Source: Micavibrio aeruginosavorus (GTDB lineage Bacteria > Pseudomonadota > Alphaproteobacteria > Micavibrionales > Micavibrionaceae). From it: a stretch of 12,942 nt of DNA. Position numbers and translations under genes: made by a program. Positions 6,244 through 12,942 of this stretch are shown here, in pieces. Where the stretch lies: positions 1-12,942 of the forward strand of contig QFNK01000023.1 of the NCBI GenBank assembly GCA_003240795.1, written 5' to 3'. Below the pieces are notes generated by a model. It worked only from the letters and a program-made list of their open reading frames with translations, made no database searches and was not told the DNA's origin. Position 1 is the stretch's first letter; every line of letters starts with the position of its first letter.

Positions 6244-6282
6244 AAAGCTCACATTTACCCCTAGATTCTCAAGCTACCGATC

Positions 6283-7896
6283 ATGTTCTCCAGAATGCTC
6301 CGCGCGTTTGCGTCCCTTGTCCTTGTTTTTGCTTTCTTATCCGCAGATGTGGCGGCGCAGGAGGCTGTGATACAGCAACCGCCCGCTAAAGAGAGCGCGC
6401 CAGTCTATCTCGACCAGAAAACGCTGCTGGAATTTTACGACAAACGGGCAGGGACCGTGTGGCTGCGCGGCATCACAACGTTTCAACCCCGTGCCGAAGG
6501 CGCGCTTGGTGTTCTCGGGCAGTCGTGGTCGCATGGTTTGAACCCTGATAAATACCATGTGCCGCGTTTGAAGGCGTTGATGGCACAAGGCCCGTCGATG
6601 AACCGCAGTGAATTCGATATGCTCCTGACCGACGGGATCGTGCGCTATGCGCGGGACATTTCCGGCAACAGGATTGGAAACAAAGGATCGAGCGAGGGCG
6701 GCAAGTACTGGCGGGAGCCATTGACGGTGCAGCAGATTCTGGATCAGGTGGTGGACGCTGCCAATCCGATCGCCGCACTGAACGAGCTGGCGCCACAAAG
6801 CAAGCTTTACAACGCCCTGCATCAGGAGTTAATCGCACTTGCTGCGAACGCAGATGAACCGTTTGAACAGATTGAAACTGGTGCATCCTTGAAGCCTCAG
6901 GATAAAAACGCGGCGGTGCCTTTCATTCGTGCGCGCCTTGGGCTGGAGCCTGCAAAATCGCATGCCGAAGTCTATGACGATGAAACGGCCGCGCAGGTCA
7001 TGAAGCTGCAGCGCCGGAATGCCATCAAGCCGGACGGCGTTATCGGCCCTGCGACCCTCGCGCTCCTGAACCGCGGGCCGAAGCAGAAGATGGAGCAGAT
7101 CGTTGCCAATATGGAACGCTTGCGCGGCATCGAGGAAAAACGGCCCGACCGGTACATCATCGTCAATATCCCGTCGGCAAGCCTGTGGGCCGTCGAAAAG
7201 GGCGATATCGCCATAGAAATGCCCGTGGTCGTCGGTAAGGAAGGCCGCCAGACGAACAGTTTCCGTACCGAAATAAGCGGCGTGCGGTTCAACCCGACCT
7301 GGACGGTTCCGCCGACGATCAAGCGCGAGGATCTGCTGCCTCTGCTCCAAAGCAAGCCGGAACGTTTTCTGGAGCGCGGCATCCGCATCACGCTGAACGG
7401 CGCGGAGGTTGACCCGATGACGACCGACTGGTCAAAGGTAACGCCGGGCACCGTCGGCAAGTACAATATGGTGGAGCGTCCCGGTGTTGAAAATCCGCTC
7501 GGCCGGATACGGGTGTTGATGGAAAACCCCTATAACATATACTTGCATGATACCAACCACCGTGAGGCGTTTGCAACGGACGAGCGTTCGTTGAGTTCCG
7601 GATGCATCCGCGTGGCGGAGCCAGAGCGCCTTGCGAATTTCATCCTGAAAAGCAACAAGGGCTGGAGCTGGCAGCGCATGCTGGACATCATCGATACGGG
7701 CAAAACCCGTGATATTTCGGCAGAGGAAAAAATGCCCGTTTATATCGCATACCAGACTGTCTGGCTTGATTCGGAGGGGCACCTGATTTACGGCAAGGAT
7801 ATCTATGGACAGGACGCAAAACTGGTCCAAGACATCGAAAAAACGGACGGTATCCACATTCCGGAGAAAATAGAACAGCCGCAAATTTCGCTGTAA
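6283..7896 (+). CDS. Exported L,D-transpeptidase of the YcbB/LdtD type
   Basis: It is predicted to form 3-3 (mDAP-mDAP) cross-links in periplasmic peptidoglycan. The 537 residues start with a Sec signal peptide (basic MFSRMLR, hydrophobic core to about 20, likely cleavage after VAA at 23-25). Next come a YcbB-like scaffold region (about 42-200), a peptidoglycan-binding repeat (about 213-263, with AVMKLQ-like helix and DGVIGPATLALLN), and a YkuD catalytic domain (about 290-457). The catalytic motif shows His422 (YLHDT) and SLSSGCIRV with Cys441, the SSGC form known from E. coli LdtD rather than the common S/T-HGC. A lid-like insertion with many charged residues sits between 343 and 400. No strong Shine-Dalgarno is present. 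The next gene encodes a MepK-like peptidase, which strengthens the assignment. Beta-lactam response cannot be judged. Confidence 0.93.
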   Translation: MFSRMLRAFASLVLVFAFLSADVAAQEAVIQQPPAKESAPVYLDQKTLLEFYDKRAGTVWLRGITTFQPRAEGALGVLGQSWSHGLNPDKYHVPRLKALMAQGPSMNRSEFDMLLTDGIVRYARDISGNRIGNKGSSEGGKYWREPLTVQQILDQVVDAANPIAALNELAPQSKLYNALHQELIALAANADEPFEQIETGASLKPQDKNAAVPFIRARLGLEPAKSHAEVYDDETAAQVMKLQRRNAIKPDGVIGPATLALLNRGPKQKMEQIVANMERLRGIEEKRPDRYIIVNIPSASLWAVEKGDIAIEMPVVVGKEGRQTNSFRTEISGVRFNPTWTVPPTIKREDLLPLLQSKPERFLERGIRITLNGAEVDPMTTDWSKVTPGTVGKYNMVERPGVENPLGRIRVLMENPYNIYLHDTNHREAFATDERSLSSGCIRVAEPERLANFILKSNKGWSWQRMLDIIDTGKTRDISAEEKMPVYIAYQTVWLDSEGHLIYGKDIYGQDAKLVQDIEKTDGIHIPEKIEQPQISL

Positions 7897-7906
7897 TATG
7901 AGAGCG

Positions 7907-7935
7907 TTGTTTTAAACTTGGTAATTGTGTATGAT
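7907..7935 (+). promoter_or_regulatory. Candidate promoter for the DUF882 peptidase gene
   Basis: TTGTTT (7907-7912, three of six) is followed after 17 bases by TATGAT (7930-7935, five of six), about 97 bases before the ATG. A TGTGT/ACACA dyad (7943-7947 with 7958-7962) falls near the predicted start of transcription. The remaining 135-base gap shows no terminator for the upstream gene, so co-transcription is also possible. Confidence 0.3.
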
Positions 7936-8031
7936 ATGGGCCTGTGTTTTTAACTTTACACACCTGTCCAGTTTGCTAATAAAGCAGTCTTCCGAAGGTT
8001 CCTTCCTTCACCAACTTTTTATTGAGGATAC

Positions 8032-8625
8032 ATGACTTCCCAGTCGAAAGGCGTTAATGCCGCTACTGTGAGCCGTCGCAAATTTCTCGGATTTGGTGCT
8101 CTTGCAGCAGGCTCTCTCGCAGCGTCCTCCATCATTCATCCCGCGTCGGCCGCTATCTTTGGCCGCTCGGAACAGTTTGACGGCGCTCGTAAAATAACTT
8201 TCCGTAACTCTCACACGGGTGAAATCTTTTCAGGTGTATACCGCGTGGGTGACAAATATCTTCCCGATGCATTCGACCGCATCAATATCGTTCTGCGCGA
8301 TTTCCGTTCAAACGAGCTTTTCCCGATCGACCCGCGCGTTGTAGACATCATCTACACGGTGCATGGCCTGACGGGCAGCACGGAGCCTTACGAGGTTTTG
8401 TCCGGTTACCGTTGCCCGAAAACGAATGCCGGCCTGCGTAAGGCCAGCGAAGGCGTCGCCAAAAACTCCCTGCATATGACGGGTCAGGCTATCGACCTGC
8501 GTATGCCAGGCTATGCGACGAAGCAAATCCAGAAGCTGGCGATCTCCCTGAAAGCCGGCGGCGTCGGATATTACCCGAAAAGCGATTTTGTCCATATGGA
8601 CACGGGTGACGTCCGTAGCTGGTAG
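8032..8625 (+). CDS. Tat-exported DUF882 / M15-type peptidoglycan endopeptidase (YcbK/MepK-like)
   Basis: The 197-residue protein begins with a Tat signal: SRRKFL (residues 14-19), a mild hydrophobic stretch and PASAA near 38-41. The rest matches the DUF882 family, zinc metallopeptidases related to M15. Expected zinc ligands are His148 and Asp155 (SLHMTGQAIDLRMPG) and His188 (FVHMDTG); SGYRCPKTN (124-132) is the other conserved block. E. coli MepK (YcbK) is known to cleave 3-3 cross-links, and in E. coli its gene neighbours ycbB, which encodes an L,D-transpeptidase; the same pairing is seen here. Activity on 3-3 bonds is therefore inferred from family and context. The only Shine-Dalgarno-like site, GAGGA at 8024-8028, is just three bases from the ATG, closer than usual. 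A terminator follows 25 bases after the stop. Confidence 0.92.
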   Translation: MTSQSKGVNAATVSRRKFLGFGALAAGSLAASSIIHPASAAIFGRSEQFDGARKITFRNSHTGEIFSGVYRVGDKYLPDAFDRINIVLRDFRSNELFPIDPRVVDIIYTVHGLTGSTEPYEVLSGYRCPKTNAGLRKASEGVAKNSLHMTGQAIDLRMPGYATKQIQKLAISLKAGGVGYYPKSDFVHMDTGDVRSW

Positions 8626-8650
8626 CCAAGCACGCCATAACGTGATTATA

Positions 8651-8684
8651 AAAAGGTCCGGCATTATGCCGGGCCTTTTGTTTT
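8651..8684 (+). terminator. Strong terminator-like hairpin between DUF882 and folK
   Basis: AAAAGGTCCGGC (8651-8662) pairs with GCCGGGCCTTTT (8668-8679) over 12 positions with one G-U pair and an ATTAT loop, followed by GTTTT. It ends the DUF882 transcript. The folK ribosome site GAGGAA begins at 8685, directly after it, so folK must be read through this hairpin or start within it; TATAAA at 8647-8652 is a possible -10 without a visible -35. Confidence 0.85.
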
Positions 8685-8697
8685 GAGGAATTGCCCG

Positions 8698-9207
8698 ATG
8701 ATACTGATCGCCCTTGGCGCGAATTTGCCCAGCCGTTTCGGCACGCCGCCGCAGACGCTTTACGCCGCGCTGATGGCTATGGCGGAGCGCGGTATCTGGC
8801 CGGAAGTGATTTCCCGCGTCTGGCGGAGCGCGCCCGTGCCGTATGTGGAGGGGCGGCCCTGGTATTATAATGCCGTTGCCGCCGTGAAGACGGAGCATAA
8901 ACCCCATGACTTGCTCCGCATCTTGCTGGAGATCGAGGCCGCGTTCGGGCGCGTGAGGACTGTGCGAAACGCGCCGCGGCTGCTTGATCTTGATCTGATA
9001 GCCTATGAAAACGAGATCATCATGGACGGGCCGGAGCTAATCCTGCCGCATCCGAGGATGCAGGAGCGCGCATTTGTGCTTTTGCCCATGACCGATGCGG
9101 TGGATGAATGGACGCATCCGCAGAGCGGGGAGGCGCTTATGTCCCTGGTCAAGGCTTTGCCGCAGGGGCAGGAAATCGACGCTCTGGCGGATGGTTGGAA
9201 AGAATAG
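8698..9207 (+). CDS. folK: 2-amino-4-hydroxy-6-hydroxymethyldihydropteridine pyrophosphokinase FolK
   Basis: FolK transfers pyrophosphate from ATP to 6-hydroxymethyl-dihydropterin, making the substrate of FolP. From the ATG at 8698 the protein has 169 residues, a usual length. It opens with ILIALGANLPS (residues 2-12), has RNAPRLLDLDLIAYE (90-104) with the metal-binding Asp97 and Asp99, and LPHPRMQERAFVLLPM after it. An in-frame TTG at 8683 would add five residues, but GAGGAA at 8685-8690 lies seven bases before the ATG and fixes the start there. The stop is two bases before folP, so the two are translated as a pair. No folB gene lies between or beside them in this window. Confidence 0.95.
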   Translation: MILIALGANLPSRFGTPPQTLYAALMAMAERGIWPEVISRVWRSAPVPYVEGRPWYYNAVAAVKTEHKPHDLLRILLEIEAAFGRVRTVRNAPRLLDLDLIAYENEIIMDGPELILPHPRMQERAFVLLPMTDAVDEWTHPQSGEALMSLVKALPQGQEIDALADGWKE

Positions 9208-9209
9208 CC

Positions 9210-10007
9210 ATGGAAACGTCGGTCATCATGGGCATCGTCAATGTCACGCCGGACAGTTTTTCGGACGGCGGGCGGTATTTTGATCCTGCGCTTGCCATTG
9301 CCCATGGCCTGCGGTTGCGGGACGAGGGGGCGGATATCCTCGATATCGGCGGCGAGTCGACCCGGCCGGGATCTGATCCGGTGAGTGTAGAAGAGGAGCT
9401 GGCCCGCGTTGTCCCTGTTATAAAGGGGCTGAAGCAATGCGGGGCGATATTGTCGATCGACACGCGCCGTGCGGCCGTTATGAAGGCCGCACTCGCTGAA
9501 GGCGTAAGGATCGTCAATGACGTCAGTGCTTTGACGTTCGATCCGGATGCGATGGGTGTCGTGGCGGACAGCGGGGTTGATGTCTGCCTGATGCATATGA
9601 AGGGTGATCCGAAAACGATGCAGGATGCGCCGCATTATGACGATGTGTTCACAGAGGTTTATGAGTATCTGGAAGACAGGGTTCGGGCATGTGCCGACGC
9701 GGGTATAAGGCTGGAGCGTATCATGATTGACCCGGGAATCGGCTTTGCCAAAAATCTATCCCACAATCTGACTCTGTTGAACCGGATCGGTGAGTTCAGG
9801 GCCTTGGGCGTGCGCGTCATGCTGGGCGCATCAAGGAAGCGGTTTATTGAGAATATCTGCCCCGGGACGGCCGCTGACGACCGTCTGCCGGGCTCGCTTG
9901 CTGCCTGCATCGCTGCGTATATGCAGGATATTCGCCATTTTAGGGTTCATGACGTTGCGGAAACGGTTCAGGCGTTGGCCGTTTACGATAGGATAAGATC
10001 AGCCTAG
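9210..10007 (+). CDS. folP: Dihydropteroate synthase FolP
   Basis: FolP joins the FolK product to p-aminobenzoate and is the sulfonamide target. I start at the ATG at 9210, two bases after folK and preceded by GGAAAG (9197-9202), giving 265 residues. The open frame begins earlier, at 9108, but that part lies inside folK and is not DHPS-like. Family blocks in order are GIVNVTPDSFSDGG (8-21) with Asn11 as the metal ligand, DIGGESTRPGS (45-55), SIDTRR (82-87), NDVSAL (103-108), MHMKGDPKTMQ (128-138), DPGIGFAK (174-181), GASRKRF (206-212) and VHDV (246-249). The N-terminus before the first block is short. The two loop positions commonly altered in sulfonamide resistance look ordinary (Phe17 in DSFSDGG, Pro53 in STRPG). 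It ends against the convergent phosphatase gene with no terminator between. Confidence 0.96.
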   Translation: METSVIMGIVNVTPDSFSDGGRYFDPALAIAHGLRLRDEGADILDIGGESTRPGSDPVSVEEELARVVPVIKGLKQCGAILSIDTRRAAVMKAALAEGVRIVNDVSALTFDPDAMGVVADSGVDVCLMHMKGDPKTMQDAPHYDDVFTEVYEYLEDRVRACADAGIRLERIMIDPGIGFAKNLSHNLTLLNRIGEFRALGVRVMLGASRKRFIENICPGTAADDRLPGSLAACIAAYMQDIRHFRVHDVAETVQALAVYDRIRSA

Positions 10008-10564
10008 AACTTTCGGATCGTCCACGGAAACTTGGCTTGGGTCACGACGGGTTCAAAATGGTGCAGGCTGCAGTTTTCCACGCCGTAGATTTTTTCGCCG
10101 TATAGGGCGCCCAGGGCGCGGAATACGCCGCCATGGCATACGATCATAATGGGGCCCTTGTTACCGTTTACGTGGCGGGTAATTGTCGCCTTGACCCGTT
10201 CACCGAAAGCGGCGTGGGTTTCGCCGTTTGGAGGATCGATGAAGTCGCGGATCGGCTGACGCGAAAGTGACCATGGCTGACCTTCCCAGTCGCCGTAATT
10301 CTGTTCGGCAATTTGCGGATCCTGAACCATCGGAATATCGAGATTTTCGTTAAGGATTTCCGCCGTGATGCGCGCACGCTGCAGATGGCTGTGGACGATC
10401 AGGGTGGGCTTAACATCCAAAGATTCGACAATTTTACGGGCGTTGCGCGCCTGCTCCAGCCCGCGCGGGGTTAGCTCCACGTCGATATGGCCGCTCGCAT
10501 ATTCGCCCAGATTCGCAACGCTTTCGCCATGGCGGATCATGTAGAACGGGATGGAGGGAAGCAT
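10004..10564 (-). CDS. Histidine phosphatase (phosphoglycerate mutase-like) family protein
   Basis: The 186-residue protein shows the branch-1 histidine phosphatase pattern: MIRHGESVAN (9-18) with the phosphorylated His12, LTPRGLEQAR (31-40), SHLQRARITAEIL (59-71) with a conserved Arg63, EQNYGDWEG (87-95) with Glu87 as likely acid, and VCHGGVFRAL (142-151) with the second His144. It has no signal peptide and is probably cytosolic. The length and motifs suit a small phosphatase such as CobC, GpmB or PhoE types rather than a true glycolytic mutase, but the substrate cannot be read from the sequence. AAAGG lies six bases before the ATG. It is transcribed against folP, sharing a CTAG at the stops, and is divergent from recO, so it is probably a single-gene unit. 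Confidence 0.9.
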   Translation of the reverse strand: MLPSIPFYMIRHGESVANLGEYASGHIDVELTPRGLEQARNARKIVESLDVKPTLIVHSHLQRARITAEILNENLDIPMVQDPQIAEQNYGDWEGQPWSLSRQPIRDFIDPPNGETHAAFGERVKATITRHVNGNKGPIMIVCHGGVFRALGALYGEKIYGVENCSLHHFEPVVTQAKFPWTIRKF

Positions 10565-10635
10565 GGGGGGCCTTTCGGTTGATGGTTCTTATATTCGACT
10601 TCCCTTTTGCTTAAGCCATCGGGTAGAAATAATCC

Positions 10636-11424
10636 ATGGAAGAATGGCGGGATCAGGGATATGTGCTGGCCATCCGCCCGCACGGCGAAGGCGGGGCGGT
10701 TGCGTCCATCCTGACCGAAAATCACGGGCGTCATGCGGGTTATGTCTATGGCGCGCAATCGTCCAAGCGCCGTGCGATACTGGAGCCGGGGACGTGGGTC
10801 GCCGTTGAATGGAAATCGCGGGTCGAGGGACAGCTCGGCAATTACACGCTGGAGCAAAAGGGCGGCTTGCCGTTCGGAATGCTGGATGATCCGCTGAAAC
10901 TCTCGGCAATGTTGTCGGCCTGCGCATTATGCGATTCGGCCTTGCCGGAACGGGAAGGGCATTCGGGGCTTTATCACGGGTTTCAGACGCTGATCGGCAT
11001 GTTTGACAATCCTGTGTGGGGCGCGGCCTATATATATTGGGAAATCGCGCTGCTCAAGGAGCTCGGCTTCGGGCTGGATTTCACGAAATGTGCGGGCGGC
11101 GGCGATGCGCGCACGCTCTCCTATATATCCCCGAAATCGGGCCGCGCGGTCAGTGCGGCGGCGGCGGAGCCTTATAAAGACAAGCTTCTGGAATTGCCGT
11201 CTTTTCTAAAGCCGGACGGCGGGTTTCCGGACGAGGTGGAAATCCACAAAGGGCTCAGGATGACGGGGCATTTCCTCGAACACTGGGTTTATGCCCAACA
11301 TACGAAGGGCGTACCGGAGCCGCGCTTGCGTTTCGAAGCCCGCTATGCCAAATATGTCGCGGATTTAAAGGATACTCATGGCCAAGAAGACAACAACCAG
11401 AAGCGTGGAATCCAAGGTTATTGA
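10636..11424 (+). CDS. recO: DNA repair protein RecO
   Basis: RecO helps RecR load RecA on SSB-coated single strands during gap repair. The 262-residue protein begins with the typical MEEWRDQGYVLAIRPHGEGGAV, an N-terminal OB-fold stretch with LTENHGRHAGYVYGA. A helical middle follows with ALLKELGFGLDFTKCAGGG (about 137-155), matching the LGY-x-LDF-x-x-CA family signature. The four-cysteine zinc site of some RecO proteins is not complete here. No Shine-Dalgarno is apparent before the ATG. The gap to the divergent phosphatase gene is 71 bases and has no convincing promoter on this strand. The last 47 bases overlap parC in another frame. The charged, low-similarity tail (about 245-262) is encoded by that overlap, so its sequence is constrained by the ParC start. 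Confidence 0.92.
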   Translation: MEEWRDQGYVLAIRPHGEGGAVASILTENHGRHAGYVYGAQSSKRRAILEPGTWVAVEWKSRVEGQLGNYTLEQKGGLPFGMLDDPLKLSAMLSACALCDSALPEREGHSGLYHGFQTLIGMFDNPVWGAAYIYWEIALLKELGFGLDFTKCAGGGDARTLSYISPKSGRAVSAAAAEPYKDKLLELPSFLKPDGGFPDEVEIHKGLRMTGHFLEHWVYAQHTKGVPEPRLRFEARYAKYVADLKDTHGQEDNNQKRGIQGY

Positions 11425-12942
11425 CGAGGGGATCGGCAAGATCCTTTCCGAACGCTATCTGTCCTATGCTCTCTCCACCATTATGAGCCGTTCGTTGCCC
11501 GATGTGCGCGACGGTCTGAAACCGGTGCACCGCCGGCTGCTTTACGCGATGTATCAGTTGCAGCTGAACCCCACGACGCCGCCGAAAAAATCCGCGCGTG
11601 TCGTCGGTGATGTCATTGGTAAATACCACCCGCATGGCGATACATCCGTTTATGACGCGCTGGTGCGTCTGGCGCAGGATTTCTCCGTCCGTTATCCGCT
11701 GGTCGACGGTCAGGGGAATTTCGGGAATATCGACGGCGATAACGCGGCCGCGATGCGTTATACCGAAGCGCGTATGACGGAAGTGGCGAAGCTGCTCCTC
11801 GAAGGCATAGACGAGAACGCGGTGGATTTCCGTCCGACGTATGACGGATCGGAAGATGAACCCCTGGTGCTTCCCGGCGCGTTTCCGAACCTTCTCGCAA
11901 ACGGATCATCCGGTATCGCGGTTGGTATGGCGACAAACATCCCGCCGTTCAACGTTGCCGAGCTCTGCGAGGCTTCGCTGGCCATGCTCGAAGGCGATAT
12001 CGACGAGAAAGGATTGCAGCGGATCATTCCCGGGCCGGATTTCCCGACGGGCGGCATCCTTGTCGAATCCAAGGACAGCATCATCGAGACTTACCGCACA
12101 GGTAAGGGCGCGTTCCGCATGCGCGCGCGGTGGACCAAGGAAGAGATCAAAGGCGGTTCATACCAGATCATCGTGACGGAGATTCCGTATCAGGTCCAGA
12201 AATCCAAGCTGATCGAACGCATCGCGGAGCTGATCAACAGCAAGAAAATCCCGATGCTGGACGATGTGCGTGACGAGTCGACGGAAGATGTCCGCGTCGT
12301 TCTTGTCCCGAAATCGCGCAATGTCGAGCCGGAATTGCTGATGGAAGCGCTGTTCCGCAACTGCGACCTTGAAACGCGGTTCAGCATGAATATGAACGTG
12401 CTGGACGGCGGGCTTGTGCCGAAGGTCATGAGCCTGAAAGAAGTCCTGCAGGCGTGGCTGAACCACCAGCAGGAAGTGCTCGTGCGCCGTTCGCGTCACC
12501 GCCTTGAGAAGGTGATCCACCGTCTGGAAGTACTGGCCGGTTATCTGATCGTCTACCTGAACATCGATGAAGTCATCAAGATCATCCGCAATTCTGATGA
12601 GCCGAAACCGGCGCTGATGAAGAAGTTCGGCCTTACGGAGATTCAGGCGGAAGCCGTTTTGAACATCCGCCTTCGCTCGCTTGCGAAGCTTGAGGAAATG
12701 GAAATCCGCAGGGAGCATGACAAGCTTTCCGCCGAGAAGGATGCGCTGGAAAAACTGATCGGTTCAGAAGCGCGTCAGTGGACGGCCATTAAAAAGCAGA
12801 TCGCCGGATTGCAGACGATGTTCGGCAAGACGACGCCGCTGGGCAAGCGCCGCACGATGGTCGGCAAAGTGCCGACGCCGATGGCAATCGAGAATATCGA
12901 GGAAGCGTTGATGGAGAAAGAGCCGGTCACGGTCATCTGCTC
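11378..12942 (+). CDS. parC: DNA topoisomerase IV subunit A ParC, 3' end cut by window edge
   Basis: ParC is the DNA-cutting subunit of topoisomerase IV, which unlinks daughter chromosomes with ParE. From the ATG at 11378, inside recO, 521 complete codons are open to the window edge. Seen are SYALSTIMSRSLPDVRDGLKP (residues 29-49), the breakage-region block GDVIGKYHPHGDTSVYDALV (77-96), LVDGQGNFGNIDGDNAAAMRYTEARM with the catalytic Tyr128, and the coiled-coil and tower region with LNIRLRSLAKLE. The RYPLVDGQGNFG context and FSVRYP suit alphaproteobacterial ParC; GyrA usually reads RYMLVDGQGNFGS. AAAGGA at 11367-11372, five bases before the ATG, is a good ribosome site inside recO. A residue often mutated in quinolone resistance is Thr89 here, where E. 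coli has Ser. Most of the C-terminal DNA-wrapping domain is outside the window. Close GyrA similarity leaves a small doubt. Confidence 0.93.
   Translation, partial: MAKKTTTRSVESKVIDEGIGKILSERYLSYALSTIMSRSLPDVRDGLKPVHRRLLYAMYQLQLNPTTPPKKSARVVGDVIGKYHPHGDTSVYDALVRLAQDFSVRYPLVDGQGNFGNIDGDNAAAMRYTEARMTEVAKLLLEGIDENAVDFRPTYDGSEDEPLVLPGAFPNLLANGSSGIAVGMATNIPPFNVAELCEASLAMLEGDIDEKGLQRIIPGPDFPTGGILVESKDSIIETYRTGKGAFRMRARWTKEEIKGGSYQIIVTEIPYQVQKSKLIERIAELINSKKIPMLDDVRDESTEDVRVVLVPKSRNVEPELLMEALFRNCDLETRFSMNMNVLDGGLVPKVMSLKEVLQAWLNHQQEVLVRRSRHRLEKVIHRLEVLAGYLIVYLNIDEVIKIIRNSDEPKPALMKKFGLTEIQAEAVLNIRLRSLAKLEEMEIRREHDKLSAEKDALEKLIGSEARQWTAIKKQIAGLQTMFGKTTPLGKRRTMVGKVPTPMAIENIEEALMEKEPVTVIC

Noticed and set aside
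7994..8005. Short GAAGG/CCTTC dyad before the DUF882 gene
   Set aside because: The 2-base loop is too short for a stable hairpin and the sequence is a simple repeat; likely chance.
8308..8907. Minus-strand ORF of 199 residues
   Set aside because: It runs antisense to the DUF882 peptidase, the terminator hairpin and folK, with no family pattern.
9108..9209. Upstream extension of folP within folK
   Set aside because: The added residues are not DHPS-like; the ATG at 9210 has a ribosome site and a 2-base gap after folK.
10588..10593. TATAAG-like -10 for the phosphatase gene on the minus strand
   Set aside because: No acceptable -35 lies 16-18 bases upstream, so it is too weak to list as a promoter.
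12158..12718. Minus-strand ORF of 186 residues
   Set aside because: Antisense to conserved ParC sequence, with His- and Asp-rich composition typical of a shadow frame.

Overview
The window is a compact stretch of bacterial chromosome carrying core metabolic, cell-wall and DNA-maintenance genes. Protein style and gene order suggest an alphaproteobacterium: a DUF465 gene next to purE, a ParC with alphaproteobacterial features, recO running directly into parC, and a phosphofructokinase of the PPi-related group. The exact lineage cannot be read from the sequence. No mobile element, CRISPR array, tRNA or rRNA gene was seen. I did not find a clearly new multi-gene system; the unusual signals lie mostly in the gaps between genes and in the base composition of purK.

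Layout. On the minus strand, reading leftward from about 2055, are a small DUF465 coiled-coil gene, purE and purK (cut by the left edge). PurK and PurE carry out consecutive steps of purine synthesis (AIR to N5-CAIR to CAIR). The 222-base purE-purK gap holds three adjacent DnaA-box-like 9-mers, four short dyads and an AT-rich flank. A 168-base divergent region separates DUF465 from pfkA on the plus strand. pfkA is followed closely by two tandem bacterial-PH membrane-protein genes, then by ilvD (branched-chain amino acid synthesis) behind a hairpin-rich leader and closed by a good terminator.

Next come two envelope genes on the plus strand: a YcbB/LdtD-type L,D-transpeptidase and a Tat-exported DUF882 peptidase like E. 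coli YcbK/MepK. Known family functions make them a plausible pair that forms and cleaves 3-3 peptidoglycan cross-links. A terminator hairpin follows, and the folate genes folK and folP begin directly after it. folP converges on a minus-strand histidine phosphatase gene, and the two stop codons share one CTAG. Divergent from the phosphatase is recO, whose end overlaps the start of parC by 47 bases; parC runs off the right edge.

Base composition is mostly GC-rich (42 of 60 bases G or C at 4981-5040 in ilvD). The middle of purK is much lower (213 of 540 at 361-900, 18 of 60 at 541-600), although both ends of the same gene are normal. No gap between genes exceeds 300 bases.
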